The notes under the pieces were generated by a model that did no database searches, had not been told where the DNA came from, and saw only the letters and a list, made by a program, of their open reading frames with translations. From IMG/VR virus record IMGVR_UViG_3300032092_000213, positions 1 to 25,662 of that record: a DNA stretch of 25,662 nt. The stretch is one strand, 5' to 3'. A program made the translations under genes and the position numbers. Below are positions 15,019 through 21,612 of this stretch, one piece after another. The stretch's first letter is position 1, and every line of letters starts with the position of its first letter. Source of the stretch: a virus.

Positions 15019-16460
15019 TGTTTAAATTCCTCTCCCATCACCTGGGTGGCAATGTCAATTTTGTCGCGCAGGGCCTTGACAATCTTTTCGTCAATCGTTC
15101 CGACGGCAATCAGGTCAATGTAGGTCACGTTTTTTGTCTGGCCAATGCGGTGCGCCCGGTCTTCCGATTGCAGGCGCTTTTCCAAGTCAAAGCTGTTGCT
15201 GTAGTAGACCATCGTGTGCGCAGCGGTCAGGGTCAAACCATAGCCCCCTGTGCTTGGGTTACCCACAAAGAAGCGCATCTCGCTATTGGGCTTTTGGAAC
15301 TCTTCCAGGACACGTTTTCGCTCGTCGTCGTCAGTGTCCCCGTAGTACATGCCAACAGAGTTCATGCCGTACTCCTTTGACAGGGCCAGCTTGATGGCTT
15401 CGATGTCATGGCGGTAGTTGGCCCAGATGATGATCTTGCCGTCGGTCTCCTCGATAACAGACAGGAGCTCGCCAATCCGGTTGTTGGGCAACTCAATGAC
15501 TTCCCCGTTGTCCAGCTTCACGTGGCCACAGACGATCTGATGCAAACGCATCAGCTGCGTAAGTGCATTGACCGTGCTGGTAACGCCTCCCTCAAACTGG
15601 GACAGCGCCATGGACTTCATTTGCAAGTACGCACGTTTTTGCTCGTCAGTCAAATCCACTTCCCGCTTGACGTACAGCTTATCGGGCAGGTCCAGGCACT
15701 CCTCTTTGGTTACCCGAAAGCTGAAGCGATCAAGCTTCTCCTTGAGCTCGTCCAGCCGGCGGTATCCAACGACCTGTTTGAAGCTGTGAGTCGCCACACT
15801 GCGCTCAATCACAACGGCATAGCGCGCCTGGAACGAGTAGTAGCTTGCCGCATTCAGGCAGTTGGGCGACAAGAAGGCACATTGCTGGTACAAGTCCATG
15901 GGGGACTTGGTCACAGGGGAACCCGTAGCAATGCGCTTGAACCGCGCACCACGGCCCACCTTTTCAGTGCTCTTGGACCGGGCCGAGGTAGGTGTCTTGA
16001 TGGTGGTGCTTTCATCAATCACCATCATGGCGTCATGGCACAGCAAGAACCGGCCAGCGTATTTGGACCCCCTGGCCGTGGAAAACGCCTCAATGTTCAT
16101 GACCAGGATTTTTAGGTCCTCCGTGATGTCAAACAAGCTGTTCAAAGCCTGTTCTTCAGCCTTTCTTGGCTGAGGATTCCATATCGCCATGCGGTATTGC
16201 ACATGTTCGGGTATGTGCTTAGGAATCTCCGTGTCGAACCAGTTTCGGTAGACACCTTTTGGTGCTACGATCAACACCCCGTTTAGCAATCCCTTGTCGT
16301 AGAGCATGGCGAAATTGTTGATGAGCATGTAGCTCTTACCAGTTCCCATATCTGCAAACAAAGCTGCTACCGGGGCGCTCCAGTGGCGTTGAAGGTAAGC
16401 CTGTTGATGGACAAAAGGCTTGTTCCTAAAGGGATAAGTTTCTAAAAAGTTGTCAGTCAT
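15006..16460 (-). CDS. SNF2-like superfamily 2 helicase/translocase (484 aa)
   Basis: Starting at ATG 16460 the product has 484 residues. It shows motif I D37-M-G-T-G-K-S43, motif II D149-E-S-T152 (DExx), motif III T179-G-S-P, then in the second RecA lobe KIIIWANYRHD, NPSTGGYGLTLTAAHTMVYY and EDRAHRIGQTKNVTYIDLI, the SNF2/RapA-type motifs V and VI. Such enzymes translocate on double-stranded DNA and remodel protein-DNA complexes rather than unwind. It lies just upstream of, and overlaps, the nuclease gene, suggesting joint action at DNA ends, replication forks or recombination intermediates. The start was chosen because AGGAAG stands 7 nt upstream; the longer frame to 16592 would run through the divergent promoter and the opposite gene. 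Confidence 0.88.
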   Translation of the reverse strand: MTDNFLETYPFRNKPFVHQQAYLQRHWSAPVAALFADMGTGKSYMLINNFAMLYDKGLLNGVLIVAPKGVYRNWFDTEIPKHIPEHVQYRMAIWNPQPRKAEEQALNSLFDITEDLKILVMNIEAFSTARGSKYAGRFLLCHDAMMVIDESTTIKTPTSARSKSTEKVGRGARFKRIATGSPVTKSPMDLYQQCAFLSPNCLNAASYYSFQARYAVVIERSVATHSFKQVVGYRRLDELKEKLDRFSFRVTKEECLDLPDKLYVKREVDLTDEQKRAYLQMKSMALSQFEGGVTSTVNALTQLMRLHQIVCGHVKLDNGEVIELPNNRIGELLSVIEETDGKIIIWANYRHDIEAIKLALSKEYGMNSVGMYYGDTDDDERKRVLEEFQKPNSEMRFFVGNPSTGGYGLTLTAAHTMVYYSNSFDLEKRLQSEDRAHRIGQTKNVTYIDLIAVGTIDEKIVKALRDKIDIATQVMGEEFKQWLI

Positions 16461-16481
16461 TTCTTTCTTTCTTCCTGGGGG

Positions 16482-16510
16482 TTGCAGTCCAAGTTTTTGT
16501 AGTGTACACT
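16482..16510 (+). promoter_or_regulatory. Candidate promoter of the replication operon (TTGCAG-17-TACACT)
   Basis: TTGCAG at 16482-16487 is followed by 17 bp and TACACT at 16505-16510, with 17 nt from the -10 to an AAGGAG ribosome site before GTG 16539. Each box alone is only a moderate match to sigma70 consensus. The strong support is that the same boxes, spacer and -10 to SD distance recur at 23558-23586. Confidence 0.55.
16501..16510. promoter_or_regulatory. Palindromic operator candidate AGTGTACACT
   Basis: AGTGTACACT is a perfect 10-bp palindrome lying over the -10 box in the 78-bp divergent region, followed by GATCACT so that CACT/AGTG half-sites recur. A dimeric repressor bound here would block the plus-strand promoter. 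Because it is symmetric, it also places a TACACT on the minus strand in front of the helicase gene, though the matching minus -35 (TTTCTA) is weak. Operator status is inference. Confidence 0.4.
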
Positions 16511-16538
16511 GATCACTCATCTTTAGAAAGGAGAATTT

Positions 16539-16898
16539 GTGATAACTGAAAAAAGCGCAACTGTCTACGTGATCCAAGAGACATTGCAGCACAACATATC
16601 AGGCGCGATGGCATATGGGAACATTGAAATAATGCTTCCTGATAATGCTCAGATTGCCTTTTCGAGTGTGCCAACAGTGCGAAGAATTCAACGCAAGTTG
16701 GAAAAATTCAGCGATGCAGATTATTTGTTGTTGATCGGAGACCCCTCTGCCATTGGTATTGCATGCGCTGTTGCCGCATCTAGAAACAATGGTAGATTCA
16801 AGTGCCTCAAGTGGGACAAGCGAGAGAAACGCTACATACCAGTCGAGGTTGATTTATTTAAGAAAGGAGAACCCTATGAGTCTTACGACCCAGTTTGA
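16539..16898 (+). CDS. Conserved phage protein, first gene of replication operon (119 aa)
   Basis: The start is GTG at 16539 with AAAGGAG 6 nt upstream, one of the best ribosome sites in the window. The 119-residue protein contains YGNIEIMLPDNAQIAFSS, PTVRRIQRKLEKFSDADYLL and LIGDPSAIGIACAVAASRN, then KWDKREKRYIPVEVDL. I recognise the order 'GDP.AIG.A.A......R...LKWDr....Y.P.ev' from phage genomes, where it accompanies replication genes, but no function is known to me. It looks like a small alpha/beta protein with no catalytic triad or metal site. It is the first gene after the divergent promoter, so it should be made early. It overlaps the next gene by 23 nt. Confidence 0.7.
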   Translation: MITEKSATVYVIQETLQHNISGAMAYGNIEIMLPDNAQIAFSSVPTVRRIQRKLEKFSDADYLLLIGDPSAIGIACAVAASRNNGRFKCLKWDKREKRYIPVEVDLFKKGEPYESYDPV

Positions 16899-17430
16899 AC
16901 AAGATGCCGATGCTCTCAAAGTACAGGACACCGATTTGGTTGGTGTTGCTGCAATGGCCAAGCGTGCAAAAGAACTCGAGAAAGAATTAGAAGACCTTGA
17001 AGAGACTGTGAAAGAGAGAAAAGCACAGTTTCGTAAGTTGACTGAAGAATCTATTCCAGAGGTGCTGGCGCAGATGAACCTGAGGTCATTCAAAATGGCC
17101 GACGGCTCTTCAATTGAAGTCAAGCCTTTCTACAGCGCATCGATTCCAGAAGCACGCCGTGCGGAAGCCTTTCAATGGCTACGTGAACGTGGCATGGATG
17201 ACATCATTAAGAACACTGTCAGCGTCCGCTTTGGACGTGGCGAAGACGAGCTCTGCTCTCGTCTATTGAATCTGCTTGGTGAGTCCGGCTACCCTGCCGA
17301 ACAAGCCGAGAAGATAGAACCCATGACCCTCAAGGCATGGGTTAAAGAACAGGTGGAACGAGGAAACGAGTTTCCCACCGAACTTTTTGGCGCATTCATT
17401 GGCCAAAAGGCAACCATTAAATCCGCTTAA
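16876..17430 (+). CDS. Conserved phage coiled-coil protein of replication operon (184 aa)
   Basis: The start is ATG 16876, with AAAGGAG 7 nt upstream inside the previous gene; a longer in-frame extension to 16753 would overlap that gene by 146 nt and is not used. Residues 25-60 form a strong coiled coil (AKELEKELEDLEETVKERK). Residues about 65-120 are a mixed domain with KMADGSSIEVKPFYSASIP and a conserved-looking GMDDIIKNTVSVRFGRGED. The C-terminal part ends with FGAFIGQKATIKSA. This layout occurs in many phage replication clusters, next to the SSB-like protein that also follows here. It may bind nucleic acid or an enzyme of the replisome; that is inferred from neighbours only. Confidence 0.7.
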   Translation: MSLTTQFEQDADALKVQDTDLVGVAAMAKRAKELEKELEDLEETVKERKAQFRKLTEESIPEVLAQMNLRSFKMADGSSIEVKPFYSASIPEARRAEAFQWLRERGMDDIIKNTVSVRFGRGEDELCSRLLNLLGESGYPAEQAEKIEPMTLKAWVKEQVERGNEFPTELFGAFIGQKATIKSA

Positions 17431-17451
17431 ACGAAAAAAGGAAATCGAATC

Positions 17452-18225
17452 ATGGCTAAAACAGACGTAGCAACCAAGGACACATCAACTGCAATCGCAA
17501 TGATGAGTAATTTTGAACAAGATGCCGCATCAAGCTTTGCCGGCATGGGCCAGGAAGACTTTGCGCTTCCATTCTTGAAACTGCTCACCAATACTTCTCC
17601 AGAGGTGGGTGAGATTGACGGTGCCTTACCCGGCATGATCTACAACTCCGTGACAGGCGAGTTGTATGACGGCAAGAAGGGCATTACCGTGGTCCCTTGC
17701 GCTTATGTACGTCAGTACATTGAGTGGGCTCCACGCGGCAGTGGTAGCGGTGGTGCACCCATCCATATCTATCCTGCAACCAGCGATATCTTGACAAAGA
17801 CGCATCGCGATCCGTCCGACAACAAAGAGTACTTGGACAACGGCAACTACATTGAGAACACCGCCAATCACTATGTGATGGTGATTGACTCTGCGGGCGT
17901 CCCAAGCCCTGCATTGATTGTGATGAAGTCCACGCAACTCAAGAAGTCGCGCAAGTGGAACAGCATGATGCAGTCAGTGAAGATGCAAGGAGCGAACGGC
18001 ATGTTCACGCCTCCCATGTACAGCCAGATGTATCGCCTGAGCACTGTTGGTGAATCAAACGACAAGGGTAAGTGGTTTGGTTGGGAAATCGAGCGTATTG
18101 GCCAAGTGGACAAAGACGACATTTATCTGAATGCAAAAGCCTTTGCAAACCAGGTGAGCGTTGGCGACGTCAAGGTCAAGCACGAGGGCGATGCTGAATC
18201 CGCAGGAAACAAAGCGCCATTCTGA
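17452..18225 (+). CDS. Conserved phage replication protein, ssDNA-binding candidate (257 aa)
   Basis: The 257-residue protein has a disordered start, then DFALPFLKLLTNTSPEVGE, GALPGMIYNSVTGELYDG, GITVVPCAYVRQYIEW, NHYVMVIDSAGVPSPALIVM and KSRKWNSMMQ, ending in an acidic-polar tail closing with APF. It has alternating beta strands as in an OB-like core. I recognise the family as common in phage replication clusters; it is sometimes labelled single-strand DNA binding, but I cannot confirm that from motifs. The terminal Pro-Phe after a charged tail recalls the SSB tip that recruits partners. Its neighbours are the primase and helicase. AAAGGAA precedes ATG 17452. Confidence 0.65.
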   Translation: MAKTDVATKDTSTAIAMMSNFEQDAASSFAGMGQEDFALPFLKLLTNTSPEVGEIDGALPGMIYNSVTGELYDGKKGITVVPCAYVRQYIEWAPRGSGSGGAPIHIYPATSDILTKTHRDPSDNKEYLDNGNYIENTANHYVMVIDSAGVPSPALIVMKSTQLKKSRKWNSMMQSVKMQGANGMFTPPMYSQMYRLSTVGESNDKGKWFGWEIERIGQVDKDDIYLNAKAFANQVSVGDVKVKHEGDAESAGNKAPF

Positions 18226-18230
18226 TAATC

Positions 18231-18299
18231 GGGGCCAAAAGCGGATGCTGCGTGACTCTGAAGTGAAGCGCATAGTAAGCAGTGCAGCGAGTAGGCCCC
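18231..18299 (+). other. Nested stem structure before the primase gene
   Basis: In the 93-bp gap, GGGGCC (18231-18236) pairs with GGCCCC (18294-18299). Inside it GCTGC (18247-18251) pairs with GCAGC (18284-18288), extendable by two G-U pairs, and ACT/AGT can close an inner 4-nt loop (18255-18264). It is not followed by a T-run, so it is not a terminator, and it has no T-arm, so it is not a tRNA. It may be a structured leader or processing element. It overlaps a 25-codon ORF that offers a rival explanation. Confidence 0.4.
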
Positions 18300-18322
18300 A
18301 CCTACCCGAGAAAGCAGAATGA
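18245..18322 (+). CDS. Possible 25-residue micro-ORF coupled to primase
   Basis: ATG 18245 opens 25 codons ending in a TGA that overlaps the primase start as ATGA (18319-18322), the same junction type used by known genes here. The peptide begins MLRDSEVKRIVSSAASRPH. The primase itself has only a weak ribosome site (GAGAAAGCAG), so termination of this ORF could supply ribosomes to it. The ribosome site of the micro-ORF is also poor. Whether it makes a stable product is open. Confidence 0.35.
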   Translation: MLRDSEVKRIVSSAASRPHLPEKAE

Positions 18323-19848
18323 CCGACATCACACGGTTCAAGGCCATATTCTCTGGACTAGATATTGCCTATGGAACATACAAAATTGAAGGATCGCGCG
18401 GGGATGGAAAGCAGGCCGGGAAGGCCGTTGTTGTCCGCAAACCCCCAACCGACGATCTCTGGGAAAAGCATCTCACCGGTGTTGAACCAAGTCTTGGAAT
18501 TATCCCGATCAGGGCGGATAACTCCTGCATCTGGGGCTGTATTGATATTGACCAGTATCCACTGGATCATGCTGGGCTAGTCAAGAAAATCAAAAGCCTG
18601 GAGTTGCCTCTTGTTGTTTGTCGCAGCAAGTCAGGTGGCGCGCATGTCTTCTTGTTTACCAAGGAGCCTATTGCCGCCGTACGCATGCAAGAGTATTTGA
18701 AATCTTCTGCCGCATTGTTGGGAGAAGCTGGACGCGAAATATTTCCGAAACAAGCCGAGATTTTGGTTGACCGTGGCGACACGGGCAACTTCCTTAACCT
18801 GCCGTATTTCGGTGGTGACCAGACCATGCGCTACGGCATCAAGGAAGACGGCAGTGCCGCTACCTTGGAAGAGTTCTATGAGATGGTCGATGCCAACATA
18901 CAGGGAACTGACCTGGTTGTGCCGGCCCCTCCAAAGAAGTCCGAGCAGGTTATTCCGGACGGCCCTCCTTGTTTGCAGGCCCTGTGCACGCAAGGCATTC
19001 CGGAAGGTGGCAGGAACAATACCCTGTTCAACGTGGGCATCTACCTCAAGAAGATTCACCCTGTTAATTGGGAGAACCCTCTGATTGAGCACAACTTCAA
19101 GTACGTCCACCCGCCGTTGCCAAACAACGAAGTACAGATACTGGTCAAACAACTCAACAAGAAAGACTACCGGTACAAGTGCAAGGACGCGCCGCTCAAT
19201 TCTTTTTGCAACTCTGGACTTTGCAGAACTCGCAAACATGGGGTCGGGGCCAACGGACCTGATGCACCACAACTGTCCTCTTTGTCAAAGTACAACTCCG
19301 AGCCACCACTATGGTTCTTGGATATCAATGGCAAGCGTATCGAGCTCGATACCGATCATCTGTACAACCAAAACATGTTTCAAAAGGCATGCGTTGACAA
19401 GATCAACGTCTTGCCTCCGACGTTGCGCAAACAAGATTGGGAGCAGATGCTCAATGCGTTGCTCAAGGAAATGGTGGAGTCTGAACAGATTCATGAGGCC
19501 ACCGACGACACAAGCATCACAGGACGCTTTGTGGACCTGCTGGAAGAGTTCTGTACTCACTTGCAACAGGCCATGGACCGCGATGAGATTTTGCTTGGCC
19601 GCCCCTGGACAGATGAAGAAGAAGCCAAGACCTATTTCCGCATGAAGGATTTAGAAGCTCACCTGAAGCGCAACAACTTCGTGGGCCTGACCGCTCCGAA
19701 GATGGCACAACGTCTACGAGACCTTGGTGGAGAACCCATTCCACTGTTCCTCAAGGGCCGCGCAACACGGTGCTGGCGCTTGCCAGGATTCAAGAAACAA
19801 GACGCGCCTTTTAACACCCCCGAACAAAAGAAACGGAGCCCATTTTGA
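18319..19848 (+). CDS. Archaeo-eukaryotic primase, TOTE-type AEP (509 aa)
   Basis: The catalytic AEP residues are visible: D76-I-D78 in CIDIDQY, then S105-G-G-A-H109 in KSGGAHVFLF, and E140-I-F-P-K-Q145 with NFLNLPYFGG, the pattern I know for the primase domain of TOTE conflict systems. This domain would make primers, or act as a primase-polymerase, on phage single-stranded DNA. Residues 215-310 hold PPCLQALC, GGRNNTLFNVGIYLKK and a Cys group C288, C297, C302, which with C218 and C223 may form a metal or iron-sulphur site. The C-terminal 190 residues are helical and resemble a helicase-loading or winged-helix region. The protein ends in SPF. A small protein and a UvrD-like helicase follow. 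There is no DnaG/TOPRIM primase in the window. Confidence 0.85.
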   Translation: MTDITRFKAIFSGLDIAYGTYKIEGSRGDGKQAGKAVVVRKPPTDDLWEKHLTGVEPSLGIIPIRADNSCIWGCIDIDQYPLDHAGLVKKIKSLELPLVVCRSKSGGAHVFLFTKEPIAAVRMQEYLKSSAALLGEAGREIFPKQAEILVDRGDTGNFLNLPYFGGDQTMRYGIKEDGSAATLEEFYEMVDANIQGTDLVVPAPPKKSEQVIPDGPPCLQALCTQGIPEGGRNNTLFNVGIYLKKIHPVNWENPLIEHNFKYVHPPLPNNEVQILVKQLNKKDYRYKCKDAPLNSFCNSGLCRTRKHGVGANGPDAPQLSSLSKYNSEPPLWFLDINGKRIELDTDHLYNQNMFQKACVDKINVLPPTLRKQDWEQMLNALLKEMVESEQIHEATDDTSITGRFVDLLEEFCTHLQQAMDRDEILLGRPWTDEEEAKTYFRMKDLEAHLKRNNFVGLTAPKMAQRLRDLGGEPIPLFLKGRATRCWRLPGFKKQDAPFNTPEQKKRSPF

Positions 19849-20120
19849 ATGATGATGAACGCCCCCTGAAGATGGATAACTTTGAAGATTGCTTCATAGG
19901 CACTTGTTGCACATGGCACGGCAATCAAAGAGTCGAGCGGCTGATATACAGCGGCGACAAGATGGTGGACAAGCTCACCGCAGAGGAAGACGGCATGGAC
20001 ATACATGAGGCCTTGGAGTACATCGAGTTCAATATCGAAGGTGCTTACGTAGGTCCGCATACTCCGATCATCTTGTGGGAATGCACCCTGGAAGATATCG
20101 AGGAACGTTATGGAGATTAG
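19845..20120 (+). CDS. Conserved small phage protein between primase and helicase (91 aa)
   Basis: The start is TTG 19845 in a TTGA overlap with the primase stop, supported by GGAG seven bases upstream; the next in-frame ATG is nine residues on. The 91-residue acidic protein has FEDCFIGTC, then a Tyr/Asp-containing segment (LIYSGDKMVDKLTAEEDGMD), HEALEYIEFNIEGAYVG and TPIILWEC. I recognise the 'dgm...EA.Eyfefn..gayvG..tP' order from many phages, always as a hypothetical protein. It has four cysteines but not in a clear metal-site spacing. It overlaps the helicase start by 11 nt. It may be an accessory replication factor, inferred from location only. Confidence 0.7.
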   Translation: MNDDERPLKMDNFEDCFIGTCCTWHGNQRVERLIYSGDKMVDKLTAEEDGMDIHEALEYIEFNIEGAYVGPHTPIILWECTLEDIEERYGD

Positions 20121-21612
20121 AAAAATCTTCGGCCCTCCCGGCTCTGGCAAGACGACGTTCTTACTGAATATCGTTGAGCAGGAACTGGGGGACGGCGTTC
20201 CCTCATTGAACATTGGCTACTTTTCTTTCACCAAGAAGGCGGCCAACGAAGCACGGGACCGCGCCATCGCCAAATTCCCATCGCTCAATCCAGACCTTGA
20301 CTTCCCCTGGTTTCGCACACTTCACAGTCTGGCCTACCGCTGTCTTGGCATCGGCACAAAAGACATGATGTCGCCAGAAGACTACAAGGCCTTTGCCAAA
20401 GAAGCCGGCATTGAACTCTCCATCGAGAACGGTGACGAGGACTTCATGGTGAAGGTGGACAACCCAATCCTGAACGAGATCAACATCGCACGGATCAAGG
20501 GCCTGGACCTACGCACGCACTACAACCAAAGCAGCATGGACATTGAGTGGTTCCACTTTGAGTTTGTGGAGCGCGCTTACAGGCACTACAAGCAAAGCAG
20601 AGCGCTCTTAGACTTCACTGACCTGCTTGAGCAGATCGTGCACCAACCTGAGCGGCTCCCTAAACTGGACGCGCTGATCATCGACGAGGCACAAGACCTC
20701 TCCCGTTTGCAGTGGGACTTGGTGACAGAGTTGGCCAAGAGGTCAAAGCGTTCTTTTTTAGCCGGGGATGATGACCAGGCCGTCTATAACTGGGCAGGGG
20801 CCGACGTCGATAGTTTTCTAAACTTTAACGGCGCAATCACCATCCTCGATCAATCGTACCGCGTGCCTGCCAAAATCCACGCGATTGCAAACACCATTGT
20901 GCACCGCATCAAAAAGCGCCAGCCAAAGGTTTGGAAAGCCCGCGAAGAAGAGGGCCACATCCATTACTACAACGACTTCTCCCATGTGGACATCAGCCAC
21001 GGCAACTGGCTAATTCTTGCCAGTACCAACTACATGCTCTCGGAGATGCACACCTGGATCAAAAGCCAGGGCTTGCTGTTCGAGCGCCACGGACAACGGA
21101 GCATCTCAGAAGGCATCCTGTCTGCCGTGTTGGGCTGGGAGAACCTGCGACGCGGCAAAGAATTGCCGTTTCCCGTTATCAAAAACATCTACAAGTATTT
21201 GGGCTCCGACTTTGTCAAGCACGGGTACAAAGGATTACGGCTCGCGGACCCTAATGGTGCGTACAGTATAGAACGCCTGCGACAAGAACAAGGGCTCCTG
21301 GCCCCCGACATCATTTGGCACGAGGCATTGCTCAAGATCGGTGAAGACAAACGCGACTACATCATCGCCCTCTTGCGGCGCGGCACAAAGCTCACGGGAG
21401 CTATTCCAATTAAGCTGTCCACGATCCACGGAGCCAAGGGTGGCGAGGCGGACAACGTGTTACTGCTCGGGGACCTTTCCACGCGCTTTGCCAAGGAGTA
21501 CGAGCGCAACTCAGACGACGTGAACCGACTGCTGTATGTGGGCATCACGCGCGCCAAGCAAGCACTGCACTACGTGCTTCCAAAGAATGAATTAAAGGGG
21601 TTTCGCCTGTGA
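20110..21612 (+). CDS. UvrD/PcrA-like superfamily 1 DNA helicase (500 aa)
   Basis: All SF1A helicase motifs are readable: Walker A G8-P-P-G-S-G-K-T-T16, motif Ia near FRTLHSLAY (68-76), Walker B I190-I-D-E-A-Q195, motif III G219-D-D-D-Q-A-V-Y-N-W-A-G-A-D, motif IV QSYRVP (248-253), motif V STIHGAKGGEADNVLLL (437-453) and motif VI LLYVGITRAK (474-483). It should unwind DNA 3' to 5' with ATP. At 500 residues it is shorter than UvrD or PcrA (about 720), with reduced 1B/2B insertions. It lies between the primase and the polymerase, starts inside the previous gene and ends in a GTGA overlap with the polymerase, so it is probably a replisome helicase. Confidence 0.93.
   Translation: MEIRKIFGPPGSGKTTFLLNIVEQELGDGVPSLNIGYFSFTKKAANEARDRAIAKFPSLNPDLDFPWFRTLHSLAYRCLGIGTKDMMSPEDYKAFAKEAGIELSIENGDEDFMVKVDNPILNEINIARIKGLDLRTHYNQSSMDIEWFHFEFVERAYRHYKQSRALLDFTDLLEQIVHQPERLPKLDALIIDEAQDLSRLQWDLVTELAKRSKRSFLAGDDDQAVYNWAGADVDSFLNFNGAITILDQSYRVPAKIHAIANTIVHRIKKRQPKVWKAREEEGHIHYYNDFSHVDISHGNWLILASTNYMLSEMHTWIKSQGLLFERHGQRSISEGILSAVLGWENLRRGKELPFPVIKNIYKYLGSDFVKHGYKGLRLADPNGAYSIERLRQEQGLLAPDIIWHEALLKIGEDKRDYIIALLRRGTKLTGAIPIKLSTIHGAKGGEADNVLLLGDLSTRFAKEYERNSDDVNRLLYVGITRAKQALHYVLPKNELKGFRL

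Noticed and set aside
15408-16115. Plus-strand 235-codon ORF
   Set aside because: It is antisense to the SNF2-like helicase, whose motifs are complete; the ORF is a codon-use shadow.
14314-16460. Nuclease plus SNF2 helicase as a DISARM-like defence system
   Set aside because: There is no methyltransferase or other defence partner, and the pair adjoins phage replication genes; a recombination/replication role fits better.
16753-16875. N-terminal extension of the 184-residue protein to 16753
   Set aside because: It would overlap the upstream gene by 146 nt, while ATG 16876 has a strong ribosome site.
18231-18300. A tRNA gene, because GGGGCC/GGCCCC could be an acceptor stem 70 nt apart
   Set aside because: There is no T-arm consensus, no proper D-arm or anticodon stem and no CCA-like end; kept only as a generic structure.
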